A stretch of 64,000 nt of DNA from Kutzneria sp. 744 (GTDB lineage Bacteria > Actinomycetota > Actinomycetes > Mycobacteriales > Pseudonocardiaceae): NCBI RefSeq assembly GCF_000568255.1, contig NZ_KK037166.1, positions 6,928,975 to 6,992,974 of the forward strand, in the 5' to 3' direction. Of the stretch, positions 1 to 8,894 are shown piece after piece. Both the position numbers and the translations under genes were made by a program. Numbering within the stretch: the stretch's first letter is position 1; every line of letters begins with the position of its first letter. The notes beneath the pieces were generated by a model. That model saw only the letters and a list, made by a program, of their open reading frames with translations. It was not told the DNA's origin and ran no database searches.

Positions 1-83
1 CCGAGCCCCGCCGCGGGACGCGGCGAGACAAGCACAGCACCGGTCACGAGCGGCCTCGCCGCGCTGCCGGAGGCGGCGCCATG

Positions 84-1424
84 TCACTGCTTGACCTGGT
101 CCAGCAGCGTCAAGAACACATCCCGCTCCACCACGGCCGGCTCCTCCGCGAGCCGGGCCCCGACGTGGCGGACGAAGGTCTCCGGGCTGAGCACCTCCAG
201 CGGCATCGAGTCCGGCATCCGGCAGGTCACCAGGCCCGGCTCCTCGGTGTGCACCAGCACGATGCCCTCGACCTGAACCTTCGGCAGCAGCATCTGGTAG
301 GCCGCGACGGTCCGCCCGAGCCGCAGCGACGCGCCGTCGAAGGTCGCGCCGTCGCGAAGCAGGCCGCCGTTGCCGTCGCTGGTGTAATGCCCGGCCGGCC
401 ACGTACGGGACTCGATCAGCAGCAGCTTGCGCCCGCACAGGACGGCGTGATCGACCTCGGCCCGTGAGGAGCCGGGCCAGGCCAGGCCGTGGAAGATGCG
501 CGCGGCCGGGATCTGGCCCAGGTAGCCGGACAGCAGGTCCAGCGTCATCCACTCGCTCTGGGTGCAGTCCTTGACCGGCTCGTCCTCGGACGGCAGCAGC
601 CGCGTGCCCGGCGCGCCGAACAGATTGAACGTGCGGAACTCGTGCGTGAAGATCCGCTCGGTCACGCGCGAGGACAGGTACCAGCGGGCCAGCGGCGGCA
701 GCGCGAACACGCCGGCCGCCAGCAGCACCACGGCGATGCCGGACAGCGCTCCGGTGGTGATCGCGTAGCCGCCGAGCGCGGCCATGCCGGCGGCCCAGAT
801 GTAGGTGATCACCGCCAGGAACTTCGGCGTCGCCTTGCCCGCGATCGTCACCGCCACGTAGGCGATGGGCACGATCACGATCACCGCGACGAAGGAGAAC
901 CCGCTGGCCAGCATCGGCACCACGGTGGCCACCAGCAGCGCCGTCCACACCGCCGCGACGGTGAAGAACCAGCGCTGGGCCCAGCCGAAGCCGGGCCGCC
1001 AGTGCACCCGCGCGTCCGGGTTGACCCGCTGCCACCACGGGATCGAGTCGGTCGGGATGGTCCGCAGGCCGGACGGGAAGCCCGCCGGCTTGGGCGGGGG
1101 TTCGGGCGGCCGCTCCTCGCGCTCGGCGTCGGCGGCCTCCTCCTGGTACTCCTCCCACGTCTCCCACTCCGGCGTCGCCGGCCGCGGCCGGCGCTGCTCG
1201 GGCACGCCTCGGGCCCGGCGCTGGTCGTAGGCGGCGCGCCGGGCCGGGTCGGACAGCGTCTCGTACGCCTCCTGGACCAGCCGGAACATGATCTGGCTGC
1301 CGCCGGCGTCCGGATGCAGCACCTTCACCAGCGAACGGTGGGCAGACTTGATCTCGGCCTGGGAGGCGCCAGGCTTGATCTCCAGCAACTCGTAGTAGTC
1401 GACTCCGCCCACGGCCCTTCCCAT
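84..1424 (-). CDS. Membrane J-domain protein with C-terminal NERD-like domain
   Basis: 446 aa. Residues about 8-66 form a DnaJ J-domain with the HPD motif at 37-39, the element that stimulates Hsp70 ATPase. A charged, proline-rich linker (about 67-130) follows, then a hydrophobic block of about four membrane segments (about 150-250). The C-terminal part (about 290-420) contains the pattern AEVDHAVLCGRKLLLIESR, which resembles nuclease-related NERD domains. There are no zinc-finger or substrate-binding DnaJ domains, so this is not a general DnaJ chaperone. The start is the ATG just before GRAVGGVDYYELL. It is divergent from tmk across 113 bp. The NERD call is by motif resemblance only; the real function is unknown. 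Confidence 0.8.
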   Translation of the reverse strand: MGRAVGGVDYYELLEIKPGASQAEIKSAHRSLVKVLHPDAGGSQIMFRLVQEAYETLSDPARRAAYDQRRARGVPEQRRPRPATPEWETWEEYQEEAADAEREERPPEPPPKPAGFPSGLRTIPTDSIPWWQRVNPDARVHWRPGFGWAQRWFFTVAAVWTALLVATVVPMLASGFSFVAVIVIVPIAYVAVTIAGKATPKFLAVITYIWAAGMAALGGYAITTGALSGIAVVLLAAGVFALPPLARWYLSSRVTERIFTHEFRTFNLFGAPGTRLLPSEDEPVKDCTQSEWMTLDLLSGYLGQIPAARIFHGLAWPGSSRAEVDHAVLCGRKLLLIESRTWPAGHYTSDGNGGLLRDGATFDGASLRLGRTVAAYQMLLPKVQVEGIVLVHTEEPGLVTCRMPDSMPLEVLSPETFVRHVGARLAEEPAVVERDVFLTLLDQVKQ

Positions 1425-1537
1425 CTGCGGCTACGTCTGGCGCGGGTACGAACACGATAGGTTGCCCAGCCGTCAGAGTCCCGTCCAACCAGGGCCGTTT
1501 CATCACCCGATCGGTTAAGTCCGTAGCGTGGACGCCC

Positions 1538-2173
1538 ATGGCGAGGCTTGTCGTGATCGAAGGACTGGACGGCGCGGGCAAGCGGACGCTGTCCGACGCG
1601 CTGACCGCGGAGCTGGACAAGCGGGGTGCGACGGCGACCCGGATCGCCTTCCCCCGCTACGGCGAGGACGTGCACGCCGACCTCGTGCGCGACGCCATGT
1701 ACCTGCGCCTGGGCGACCTGGTGAAGTCCGTGCACGGCATGGCCGTGCTGTTCGCCCTCGACCGCCAGGCGGCCGCGCCGGTGATCGCCAAGGCGCTCGC
1801 CGAGCACGACGTCGTGCTGCTGGATCGCTACATCGCGTCCAACGCGGCATACGGGGCGGCGCGGCTCCATGAGGATGTAAACGGCGATTTCGTGCGCTGG
1901 GTTCATGACCTTGAGGTCGAGCGCTTCCAGCTCCCGCTGCCCGACCGCCAGCTGCTGCTTCGTGTTCCCGTCGAGGTCGCCGCCGCCCGCGCCGCGGGCC
2001 GGGAGCAGACCGAGCGCGAGCGGGACAGCTACGAGACCGACGACGGCCTCCAGGCCCGCTGCGCCGTGGTCTACGACCAGTTCGTCGAGACGGGATGGCT
2101 CGCCCCGTGGACCGTGGTCGACGGGGTCGGCGGCGCCGACTTCGCGGCGCTCGCCGACCAGCTCCTGGGCTAG
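1538..2173 (+). CDS. tmk: Thymidylate kinase
   Basis: 211 aa, the usual length for bacterial dTMP kinase, which phosphorylates dTMP to dTDP for DNA synthesis in the cytosol. The N-terminus has the P-loop GLDGAGKRTL (residues about 8-17); the Lys-Arg pair after the glycines is typical of actinobacterial Tmk. The DR(Y/H)-type motif appears as LLDRYIASNAAYG. Tmk directly upstream of mtrA matches the M. tuberculosis order, although here a VOC gene on the opposite strand lies between them. Confidence 0.93.
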   Translation: MARLVVIEGLDGAGKRTLSDALTAELDKRGATATRIAFPRYGEDVHADLVRDAMYLRLGDLVKSVHGMAVLFALDRQAAAPVIAKALAEHDVVLLDRYIASNAAYGAARLHEDVNGDFVRWVHDLEVERFQLPLPDRQLLLRVPVEVAAARAAGREQTERERDSYETDDGLQARCAVVYDQFVETGWLAPWTVVDGVGGADFAALADQLLG

Positions 2174-2186
2174 ATCGGCTTCTGGG

Positions 2187-2675
2187 TCAGAGCGCGCCGA
2201 CCAGGTCGGCGCCCCAGCGCTCGATCTCGGCGTCGATGTCGAGCGGACCCGTGCCGGTCGTGTCCCGCATCGCGTCGGTGACCCGGTCCAGCGGCACCAG
2301 CCAGGACACCTCGAACTCGATGCCGTCGGGGTCCTTGGCGTACAGGGCCTTCGTGGTCACGTGGTCGGAGGCGCCGACGAGGGCGCCCGCCTCGCGCAGC
2401 CGGTCGGCGTGCGCGGCCAGGTCGGTGAGCGTGGTGACCGACCAGGCCAGGTGGTACAGGCCGACGGTCTCCTTGCCGGCGCCCGACGGCTTGGCGTCCG
2501 GGCCGACCTGGAACAGGCCGAGGTCGTGGTCGTTGTCCGAGTCCGGCGCCTGGAGGAACGCGGCGCCGGGGAACTGGTGCACCACCCGGAAGCCGAGCAC
2601 CTCCGTGTAGAAGGCGACGCTGCGACCGGTGTCGCGCACGTACAGCACCGCGTGGTTGAGCCGGCGGATCGCCAT
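2187..2675 (-). CDS. VOC family protein (glyoxalase/extradiol dioxygenase fold)
   Basis: 162 aa. It begins with the typical VOC beta-strand LNHAVLYVRDTGRSVAFYTEVLGF. Metal-ligand candidates are the early His (LNHAVLYV), the His in GLYHLAWSV and the Glu in GIEFEVSW, matching the H-H-E layout of ring-cleavage dioxygenases of the catechol-2,3-dioxygenase type. The substrate cannot be told from sequence. It converges with tmk with a 13-bp gap and is divergent from mtrA. Confidence 0.82.
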   Translation of the reverse strand: MAIRRLNHAVLYVRDTGRSVAFYTEVLGFRVVHQFPGAAFLQAPDSDNDHDLGLFQVGPDAKPSGAGKETVGLYHLAWSVTTLTDLAAHADRLREAGALVGASDHVTTKALYAKDPDGIEFEVSWLVPLDRVTDAMRDTTGTGPLDIDAEIERWGADLVGAL

Positions 2676-2892
2676 CGCTGCCTCCCGAGGCTTGTTTAAG
2701 CTTCAACTATAACCTCGGTAACGAACCGTGAGCGTTACACGCTGTAGCTCGTGAACCCGACGGGGACGAGGGTGGTGATGGCTCATGACCGACCGCTGGA
2801 GCACCACGGCGGAGCGCAACGGACCGATCGCAGCCGGTGGTGATCGCTGGGGTGCGCGCGGCCGCCCGGCCAGCAGTGCGACGATGGTAGGC

Positions 2893-3570
2893 ATGAAGGC
2901 ACGCGTCCTGGTGGTCGATGACGACCCGGCCCTGGCGGAGATGCTCACCATCGTGCTTCGCGGTGAGGGCTTCGACACCGCCGTCGTGGCCGACGGCGCC
3001 CGAGCGCTGCCGGCGCTCCGTGAGCTCAAACCCGACATCGTGCTGCTCGACCTGATGCTGCCCGGGATGAACGGCATCGACGTGTGCAAGGCGATCCGCG
3101 CCGAGTCCGGCGTGCCGATCGTCATGCTCACCGCCAAGAGCGACACCGTGGACATCGTGCTGGGGCTGGAGTCCGGCGCCGACGACTACGTGGTGAAGCC
3201 GTTCAAGCCCAAGGAGCTGGTCGCGCGCATCCGCACCCGGCTGCGGCGCACCGAGTCCGAGCCGGCCGAGGTGCTGGCCATCGGCGACCTGGCGATCGAC
3301 GTGCCCGGTCACGAGGTCACCCGGGAGGGGCAGGCCATCCAGCTCACGCCGCTGGAGTTCGACCTGCTGGTGGCCCTGGCCCGCAAGCCCCGCCAGGTGT
3401 TCACCCGCGAGGTCCTGCTCGAGCAGGTGTGGGGCTACCGGCACGCGGCCGACACCCGGCTGGTCAACGTGCACGTGCAGCGGCTGCGCTCCAAGGTCGA
3501 GAAGGATCCGGAGCACCCCGAGGTGGTGCTCACGGTCCGTGGTGTCGGATACAAGGCCGGTCCTCCGTGA
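2893..3570 (+). CDS. mtrA: DNA-binding response regulator MtrA
   Basis: 225 aa OmpR/PhoB-type regulator. The receiver domain (about 4-115) has the acidic pocket VVDDDP, the phospho-acceptor Asp53 in VLLDLMLPGMNG, and the KPF lysine near residue 100. The C-terminal winged helix contains LTPLEFDLL and the recognition region TRLVNVHVQRLRSKVE. The frame stays open for another 36 codons upstream, but the ATG before KARVLVVDDDP matches the family start. In actinobacteria MtrA with MtrB and LpqB controls cell division, wall turnover and oriC-linked genes, and it is essential in mycobacteria. Confidence 0.95.
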   Translation: MKARVLVVDDDPALAEMLTIVLRGEGFDTAVVADGARALPALRELKPDIVLLDLMLPGMNGIDVCKAIRAESGVPIVMLTAKSDTVDIVLGLESGADDYVVKPFKPKELVARIRTRLRRTESEPAEVLAIGDLAIDVPGHEVTREGQAIQLTPLEFDLLVALARKPRQVFTREVLLEQVWGYRHAADTRLVNVHVQRLRSKVEKDPEHPEVVLTVRGVGYKAGPP

Positions 3571-3584
3571 TCGGGGCCTGACGG

Positions 3585-5765
3585 ATGCGGGTCGACACCA
3601 GGCCGGTGACCCGGTGGCTGCAGGAGGCACCGGCCCTGGTGCGGGAGCGCTGGCAACGGGCCAGTGAGCTGTGGCGGCGGTCGTTGCAGCTGCGGGTGGT
3701 GGTGAGCACACTCGCGCTGTCCTCGGCCGTCGTCTTCGTGCTGGGTATGGTGCTGCAGTCGCAGATCACCGACCAGATGCTCAGCAGCAAGACGCAGGCC
3801 GCGACCGTGCAGATCAAGGCCAGCGTCAAGGCCGTGCAGCACCAGCTGGTCGGCGTCAGCCCCGGCCCGGACAGCCTGGGCAGCCGCTTCAACGCCGCCC
3901 TCAACTCCCTGACCAGCAGCGGCTCGGCCAACGTCGACGGCTCCTCGGCCGGCGCGTTCGAGCCCATCCTGGCCGACGCCCGCACCACCGATGCCGCCGG
4001 CAACGTCACCGCGACCACGCACTACGCGGACATCCCCGACGATCTCAAACGCTTCGTGCTCAACGACGAGATCGCCAGCCGGATCCACACCGTCATGCGC
4101 GACAACGTGCCGACCACGATGCTCATGGTCGGCGCCCAGGTCCCCAGCACCAACCACCCCGTGCAGCTGTACCTGCTGTTCCCGCTCACCCCCGAGCAGC
4201 ACACCACCGAGGTCGTGCAGAACACCCTGATCGTCGGCGGCATCGCCCTGCTGCTGTTGCTGGCCGGCATCACCAACCTGGTCACCCGGCAGGTGGTCCG
4301 CCCCGTGCGGCAGGCCGCCGAGGTGGCCGAGCGGTTCGCCGACGGCAAGCTCGACGACCGGATGCCCGTGGTCGGCGAGGACGACGTGGCCCGGCTGGCC
4401 GAGTCGTACAACGAGATGGCCGAGAGCATCCAGGCCCAGATCCGTCAGCTGGAGGAGTTCGGGCTGTTGCAGCGCCGGTTCACCTCCGACGTGTCGCACG
4501 AACTTCGTACCCCGCTCACCACCGTCCGCATGGCCGCCGACGTGCTGCATGCCTCCCGCGAGCAGTTCCCCGCCGGTCTCGCCCGCTCCACCGAGCTGCT
4601 CGTCGACGAGCTCGACCGCTTCGAGGCCCTGCTCGGCGACCTGTTGGAGATCAGCCGCCTCGACGCCGGCGTCGACGAGCTCGCTGCCGACCTCGTCGAC
4701 GTGCGCGGCGTCGTCGAGCGCGCCGTCCTCGCCGTCGGCCCCGTCGCCGCCAGCTCCGGCAGCCCCGTCGAGATGTACCTGCCCGACGTCGAGGTGCCCG
4801 CCGAGGTCGACGCCCGCCGCGTCGAACGCGTGCTCCGCAACCTGCTCAACAACGCCGTCGACCACGGCGAGGGCCTCCCCGTCCGTGTCCGCGTCGCCGC
4901 CGACGAGAACGCTGTGGCCATCGTCGTCCGCGACTTCGGCGTCGGCCTCCGCGACGGTGAGGCCGAGCTCGTGTTCAACCGCTTCTGGCGGGCCGACCCC
5001 TCCCGCAACCGCCGCACCGGCGGCACCGGTCTGGGGCTGGCCATCAGCGTCGAGGACGCCCGCCTGCACGGCGGCTGGCTTGAGGCCTGGGGCGCGCTCG
5101 GCCAGGGCGCCTGCTTCCGCCTCACCCTGCCCCGCCGCCAGGGCGCCGAGCTCACCGACAGCCCCCTGCCGCTGCCGCCCGACGAGGTCCGCCCCGTCCG
5201 CGAGGGCGAGGAGGACGAGGTCAGCCCCCTCGTCGTCACCGAGGTCGACGCCGAGGCCCAGGTCGAGGATATCGCCTGGCAGTCCGCCGACTCCGTCGAA
5301 CTCGACGAGGCCACCCCCGACCTCCCCATCGCTTGGCACTCCGCCTCCGCGGAGCCCGCGTCGCCCGCCCCCGACCACGGCGAAATCGGCCCCGACCCCG
5401 AACTCGACGACGTGCACCGCCCGCCGCCCACCGGCGTGCCCGATCGGGCCGACTCGGCCGTCGTCGGCCACGACCCCGAGTTCGACGACGTGCCCACCTC
5501 CGCGCCCATCGGCGTTCCCACGCTGTCGGATCCGTCGGCGGTCGGTCATGATCCTGAGTTCGATGATGTGCCCAGCTCTGCGCCCGAGTCCGGGGATGTG
5601 CCCGATCGGGCCGGTTCGGCGGTGATCGGGCATGACCCCGAGTTCGATGACGTGCCTGGCCCGGCATCCGCGTCGGCGGGGGTTGGGCACGATCCGGAGT
5701 TCGACGATGTGCCGGGAGGCGGCGGGAGCGAGTTGGCCTCGAAGTCGGCGGGGGAGGCCCGGTGA
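3585..5765 (+). CDS. mtrB: Sensor histidine kinase MtrB with a repeated acidic C-terminal tail
   Basis: 726 aa; most MtrB proteins are about 550-570 aa. The order is TM1 (about 35-55), extracytoplasmic sensor, TM2 (about 210-230), HAMP (about 233-285), DHp domain with phospho-acceptor His305 in SDVSHELRTPLT, then HATPase with the N box LLNNAVDHG and G boxes DFGVGL and GGTGLGLAIS. From about residue 520 a low-complexity Asp/Glu/Pro/Ser tail begins. It ends with five copies of a (V/I)GHDPEFDDVP motif near residues 602, 626, 653, 680 and 700; the first copy is the variant IGPDPELDDV. The gene starts 14 bp after mtrA and overlaps lpqB by 4 bp. Confidence 0.94.
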   Translation: MRVDTRPVTRWLQEAPALVRERWQRASELWRRSLQLRVVVSTLALSSAVVFVLGMVLQSQITDQMLSSKTQAATVQIKASVKAVQHQLVGVSPGPDSLGSRFNAALNSLTSSGSANVDGSSAGAFEPILADARTTDAAGNVTATTHYADIPDDLKRFVLNDEIASRIHTVMRDNVPTTMLMVGAQVPSTNHPVQLYLLFPLTPEQHTTEVVQNTLIVGGIALLLLLAGITNLVTRQVVRPVRQAAEVAERFADGKLDDRMPVVGEDDVARLAESYNEMAESIQAQIRQLEEFGLLQRRFTSDVSHELRTPLTTVRMAADVLHASREQFPAGLARSTELLVDELDRFEALLGDLLEISRLDAGVDELAADLVDVRGVVERAVLAVGPVAASSGSPVEMYLPDVEVPAEVDARRVERVLRNLLNNAVDHGEGLPVRVRVAADENAVAIVVRDFGVGLRDGEAELVFNRFWRADPSRNRRTGGTGLGLAISVEDARLHGGWLEAWGALGQGACFRLTLPRRQGAELTDSPLPLPPDEVRPVREGEEDEVSPLVVTEVDAEAQVEDIAWQSADSVELDEATPDLPIAWHSASAEPASPAPDHGEIGPDPELDDVHRPPPTGVPDRADSAVVGHDPEFDDVPTSAPIGVPTLSDPSAVGHDPEFDDVPSSAPESGDVPDRAGSAVIGHDPEFDDVPGPASASAGVGHDPEFDDVPGGGGSELASKSAGEAR

Positions 5766-7519
5766 TCCGCAGGTGGCGGCCGGCCGCGGCGGTGATGGCG
5801 CTGCTGATGGCACTGGTCGTGGTGGCGGGGTGCGCGGCGATTCCGGACGAGACACCGGCGCAGGGCATAGCGGCGGGCGACGGGGGCGGCAAGGCAGCGC
5901 CGGTGCCGGATCCGCCGTCGGGACTGGCGCCGGCGGATCTGGTGCGGGCGTTCCTGGACGCCAACGCGGATTCGACAAGCAGCTACGCCGCCGGCCGTCC
6001 GTACCTGACCAAGGCGGCGCAGGGGCGGTGGCAGCCGGCCTCCTCGATCACGATCATCCAGAACACGTACAACACGCTGCCCGAGCAGACCAAGCCCGAC
6101 CAGGCCAAAGTCCTGTTGACGGCCCAGATCATCGGCCGCCTGGGCTCGGACTTCGCGTTCGTGCCGGCCTCCACGCCCACCACGCTGACCATCGAGCTGG
6201 ACAAGCAGGACGGCCAGTGGCGGATCAGCTCGCCGCCGCCGGGCGTGTTCATGACGCTCGACCGGTTCAACGAGGTGTACCGGCAGACCCGCGTGTACTT
6301 CCTGGACCCGCAGAAGCGCGTGCTCGTGCCCGACCTGCGCTACATCGTGGCCCAGCCGGCCAGCGGTCTGCCGGGGCGCGTGATCGACCGGCTGCTGGCC
6401 GGACCGTCCGACGCCATGCAGGGCGCGGTGACCAGCGCGCTCAGCCCCGAGGCGGTGCTGGCGACCGGGGTCACCGAGACCGGTGACGGCGCGGTGCTGG
6501 TCAACCTCAGCCATCCCGGCGACACGGGTTCGGCCGGCAACGTGAAGCTGATGATCGCCCAGATCGTGCAGTCGCTGGCCGGTGTGACCAACAACCGCAT
6601 CCGCGTCGAGGTGGAGGGCGCCGCCCTGTCGTCGGAGCGCCTGGACTGGCGCATCGGCGACCTGCCGGCCTACGACATCGGCACCAGCCCCGGACCCGAC
6701 CTGACCGGCCTGCTCGTGCACGACGGCCGGGTCAAGCAGCTCGCCGACGGCAAGCCGATCAACGGGCCGGCCGGCAACGGCAGCTACACCGTGCTGACCG
6801 CCGCCCAGTCGATCGACGGCACCGAGCTGGCCACGATCAGCAAGCCGGGCGCCAACGCCGAGCTCAGGGTGGGTGGCCTCACCCAGGCCGCGTCCGTGGT
6901 CGACCTGACCGCGGGCACCCTGACCCGGCCCACCTGGGTCTCCGCCGACTCGGCCACCGACCCCAGCAACGAGGTCTGGACCGTGGCCGACGGCAGCCGG
7001 GTGGCCCGCGTGGTCAAGTCGGCCGACGGCACCTGGGTGGCGCGGTCGGTCAACAGCAACGATCTGAGCCAGCTCGGCACCATCACCGACCTGAGGCTGT
7101 CCCGGGACGGCACTCGCGCGGCGGTGATCGCCAACTCGCAGCTGATCGTCTGCGCGGTCGTCCGCACGCCCAACTCGGACACGGTGGCGCTGCGCTCGCC
7201 ACGGCCGCTGCTGCCGGACGCGCTCACCAGCGTCGTGGGCGTCGACTGGCTGCTCCAGGACCAGCTGGTGGTCGCGACCTCGTCGCCGGAGTCGCCGATC
7301 GTGCAGGTCGCCGCCGACGGCGACCCGGTGTTCTCCCGCTACAACGCGGCCAACCTGACCGCGCCGGTCACGGCCGTCACGGCGGCGCCGAGCCGTTCGG
7401 TGATCGTGGTGGACGCCGGGGGTATGTGGACCTCCTCGGACTCGGGATCGGTGTGGCGGGTGCAGGGCGGCGTCAACGTCGGCCGCGGATCCTCGGCCGT
7501 ACCCTTCTACCCGGGCTAA
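5762..7519 (+). CDS. lpqB: Lipoprotein LpqB (MtrB accessory)
   Basis: 585 aa. GTG start inside the overlap GTGA with the mtrB stop. The signal peptide ends in the lipobox VVAGC (Cys24), so a membrane-anchored lipoprotein is expected. The N-terminal half fits the GerMN sporulation/germination domain, and the C-terminal half fits the beta-propeller-like domain of LpqB. In mycobacteria LpqB binds the extracytoplasmic domain of MtrB and modulates MtrA phosphorylation. Its stop codon overlaps the stop of the convergent comF remnant by 2 bp (7517-7518). Confidence 0.93.
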   Translation: MIRRWRPAAAVMALLMALVVVAGCAAIPDETPAQGIAAGDGGGKAAPVPDPPSGLAPADLVRAFLDANADSTSSYAAGRPYLTKAAQGRWQPASSITIIQNTYNTLPEQTKPDQAKVLLTAQIIGRLGSDFAFVPASTPTTLTIELDKQDGQWRISSPPPGVFMTLDRFNEVYRQTRVYFLDPQKRVLVPDLRYIVAQPASGLPGRVIDRLLAGPSDAMQGAVTSALSPEAVLATGVTETGDGAVLVNLSHPGDTGSAGNVKLMIAQIVQSLAGVTNNRIRVEVEGAALSSERLDWRIGDLPAYDIGTSPGPDLTGLLVHDGRVKQLADGKPINGPAGNGSYTVLTAAQSIDGTELATISKPGANAELRVGGLTQAASVVDLTAGTLTRPTWVSADSATDPSNEVWTVADGSRVARVVKSADGTWVARSVNSNDLSQLGTITDLRLSRDGTRAAVIANSQLIVCAVVRTPNSDTVALRSPRPLLPDALTSVVGVDWLLQDQLVVATSSPESPIVQVAADGDPVFSRYNAANLTAPVTAVTAAPSRSVIVVDAGGMWTSSDSGSVWRVQGGVNVGRGSSAVPFYPG

Positions 7520-8162
7520 CACGTGCTGGTCAGTGCGACTACGGCGGTCACCTCCAGCCCGGCCTCGGTGAGCACCTGGTAGCACGCGGCGGCCGTGGCC
7601 CCGGTGGTGATGACGTCGTCGAGCAGCACGACCGGGCTGCCGCGGGGCGGCGTCGCCCGCGGCCGGATCCGCACCCGTCCGGCCAGGTTGGCCTATGGAG
7701 AACAGAAAAGCCGAAGTTTCCAACCCGTCTATGATCACTGAAATACGCCGATTTGCTTGCATTAACCCCGGATGCTTTACTCACTTTCGGCTTCGGATGA
7801 GTGCGCTGGCGGGACGTCCGCCGGCGCGACGGGGCCGGCACCAGCCACCACACGCCGTCCGGATCCGGCCCCGGTCGTGGCATCCACGGCAGGGCTCGGC
7901 CCACCGCCGCTCCCAGCGGCTCGGCCAATTCCCGTCGGCCGCGCTCCTTGTAGGCCAGGACCGCGTCACGGGCCGGGCCGCGATACGCCGCGAGCGCATA
8001 GGCCGGCGGCCCGCCGTCCAGGGCCGGCCGCCGCACCGGAATGAGCGCTCCGAATTCGGCCGCGCAGGCGTCGCACCACAGCCGACCATTCGTTCGGCAA
8101 CCGACGCACCGGACCGGCAGGACAAGATCGAGCAGTTTCGTCGTCACGGGTCGAGCATGCAC
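7516..8162 (-). pseudogene. comF: comF, disrupted (phosphoribosyltransferase-like DNA-uptake/repair protein)
   Basis: The 5' part (8162 down to about 7803) encodes the ComF zinc-finger-like start (CVGCRTNGRLWCDAC), the middle YRGPARDAVLAYKERGR, and the turn VPAPSRRR. The 3' part (7692 down to 7516) encodes ANLAGRVRI and the PRPP-binding motif VVLLDDVITTGAT, then the true stop. Between them, roughly 40-50 expected codons are replaced by about 110 bp of AT-rich DNA and the two halves are in different frames. Reading straight through gives a 204-residue product that loses the PRPP motif. The position between lpqB and hpf matches the conserved actinobacterial order. Confidence 0.85.
7693..7802. 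mobile_element. AT-rich insert inside comF with imperfect inverted ends
   Basis: About 110 bp with a base composition unlike anything around it (runs such as GAAATACGCCGATTTGCTTG). Near its ends lie AAGCCGAAGT (7708-7717) and ACTTTCGGCTT (7783-7793), which are inverted copies differing by one base. It replaces the central codons of comF. Size and inverted ends are consistent with a MITE-like or IS remnant, but no target duplication is visible and part of the gene is missing, so the origin is uncertain. Confidence 0.5.
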
Positions 8163-8894
8163 CTCGAACCTGGCAGTTCCGGGCGGTTGTGTTTATTACC
8201 GACGGGTTCGGGTACCGCCCCAAACCTGAAGAGGTTTCGCATGAGTGAGAGAACCTCACACCGACACCTGGGGGTGGACGTGAAGCGAATGTCGGGTTTT
8301 TGGCCACGACCTTCGGTGGGACTGACCGGGAGATACCACCCAGTCGGGTGAACTTGAAACCAGGGTCTCGATCACTGTCCCCGGTTCCGGCCGGTCGGGC
8401 CAAGATCGGCGCCGCCGCCCGGTCGCGCACCGCGACTACCACCATCGGGGCGACCCGAATCGGTGGCGGCAGATCGCACACGTGACCGGGAACCCCTGAG
8501 TGGACTGGCACGTTGCCCCGATATGAGGCCCTTGCTCAGCCCGTTCGCCGCAGTGCCACGGCGAGTGCGGTCGATCGGGGTCCTGCGCCGTCGGAGTGAA
8601 GCGGGCTCCACCCGTTCGGTGCGCCCCGTGGGGCGGGCGCGTTCCCGACGCGCGCCCACGACATGTTCGGTCACGCAACGTGGTGGCTTGAACTCCCCTG
8701 CAACGGGGTCTGTCGCTACGGCGAATCCGGGGCTAACGTGCTCCGCTATCAGCAATCCCGGCCCGCGGGGAGGAGGCGAACAGCCCATGACCCTGGCGCC
8801 GGCGAGCAGCGGCATCTGAGCCGCCTCGGTCACCACCCGGCGCCGAACTCCGTCCCCAGCATTGATGTTCTCGCAGCAGCGAGGGAGGTCGTGT
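8163..8894 (+). promoter_or_regulatory. Long non-coding upstream region of hpf with stress-sigma-like promoter motifs
   Basis: 730 bp without a convincing gene. Two motifs point toward hpf. GTTT (8191-8194)-N15-GGGTAC (8210-8215) resembles the SigB/SigF-type stress promoter. GGAAC (8489-8493)-N18-GTT (8512-8514) matches the SigR/SigH consensus with correct spacing. A small hairpin AAACCT-GAAG-AGGTTT lies at about 8221-8236. The motifs are 380-700 bp from the hpf start, so a long leader RNA or an unseen small RNA would be implied. Inference only. Confidence 0.35.

Noticed and set aside
1-83. End of an upstream gene
   Set aside because: Too short to judge; no supported reading frame or motif seen in the first 83 bases.
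3435-5978. 847-codon open frame on the minus strand over mtrB
   Set aside because: It is a mirror of the GC-rich mtrB frame, with Gly/Asp/His-rich sequence and no domain; mtrB has all kinase motifs.
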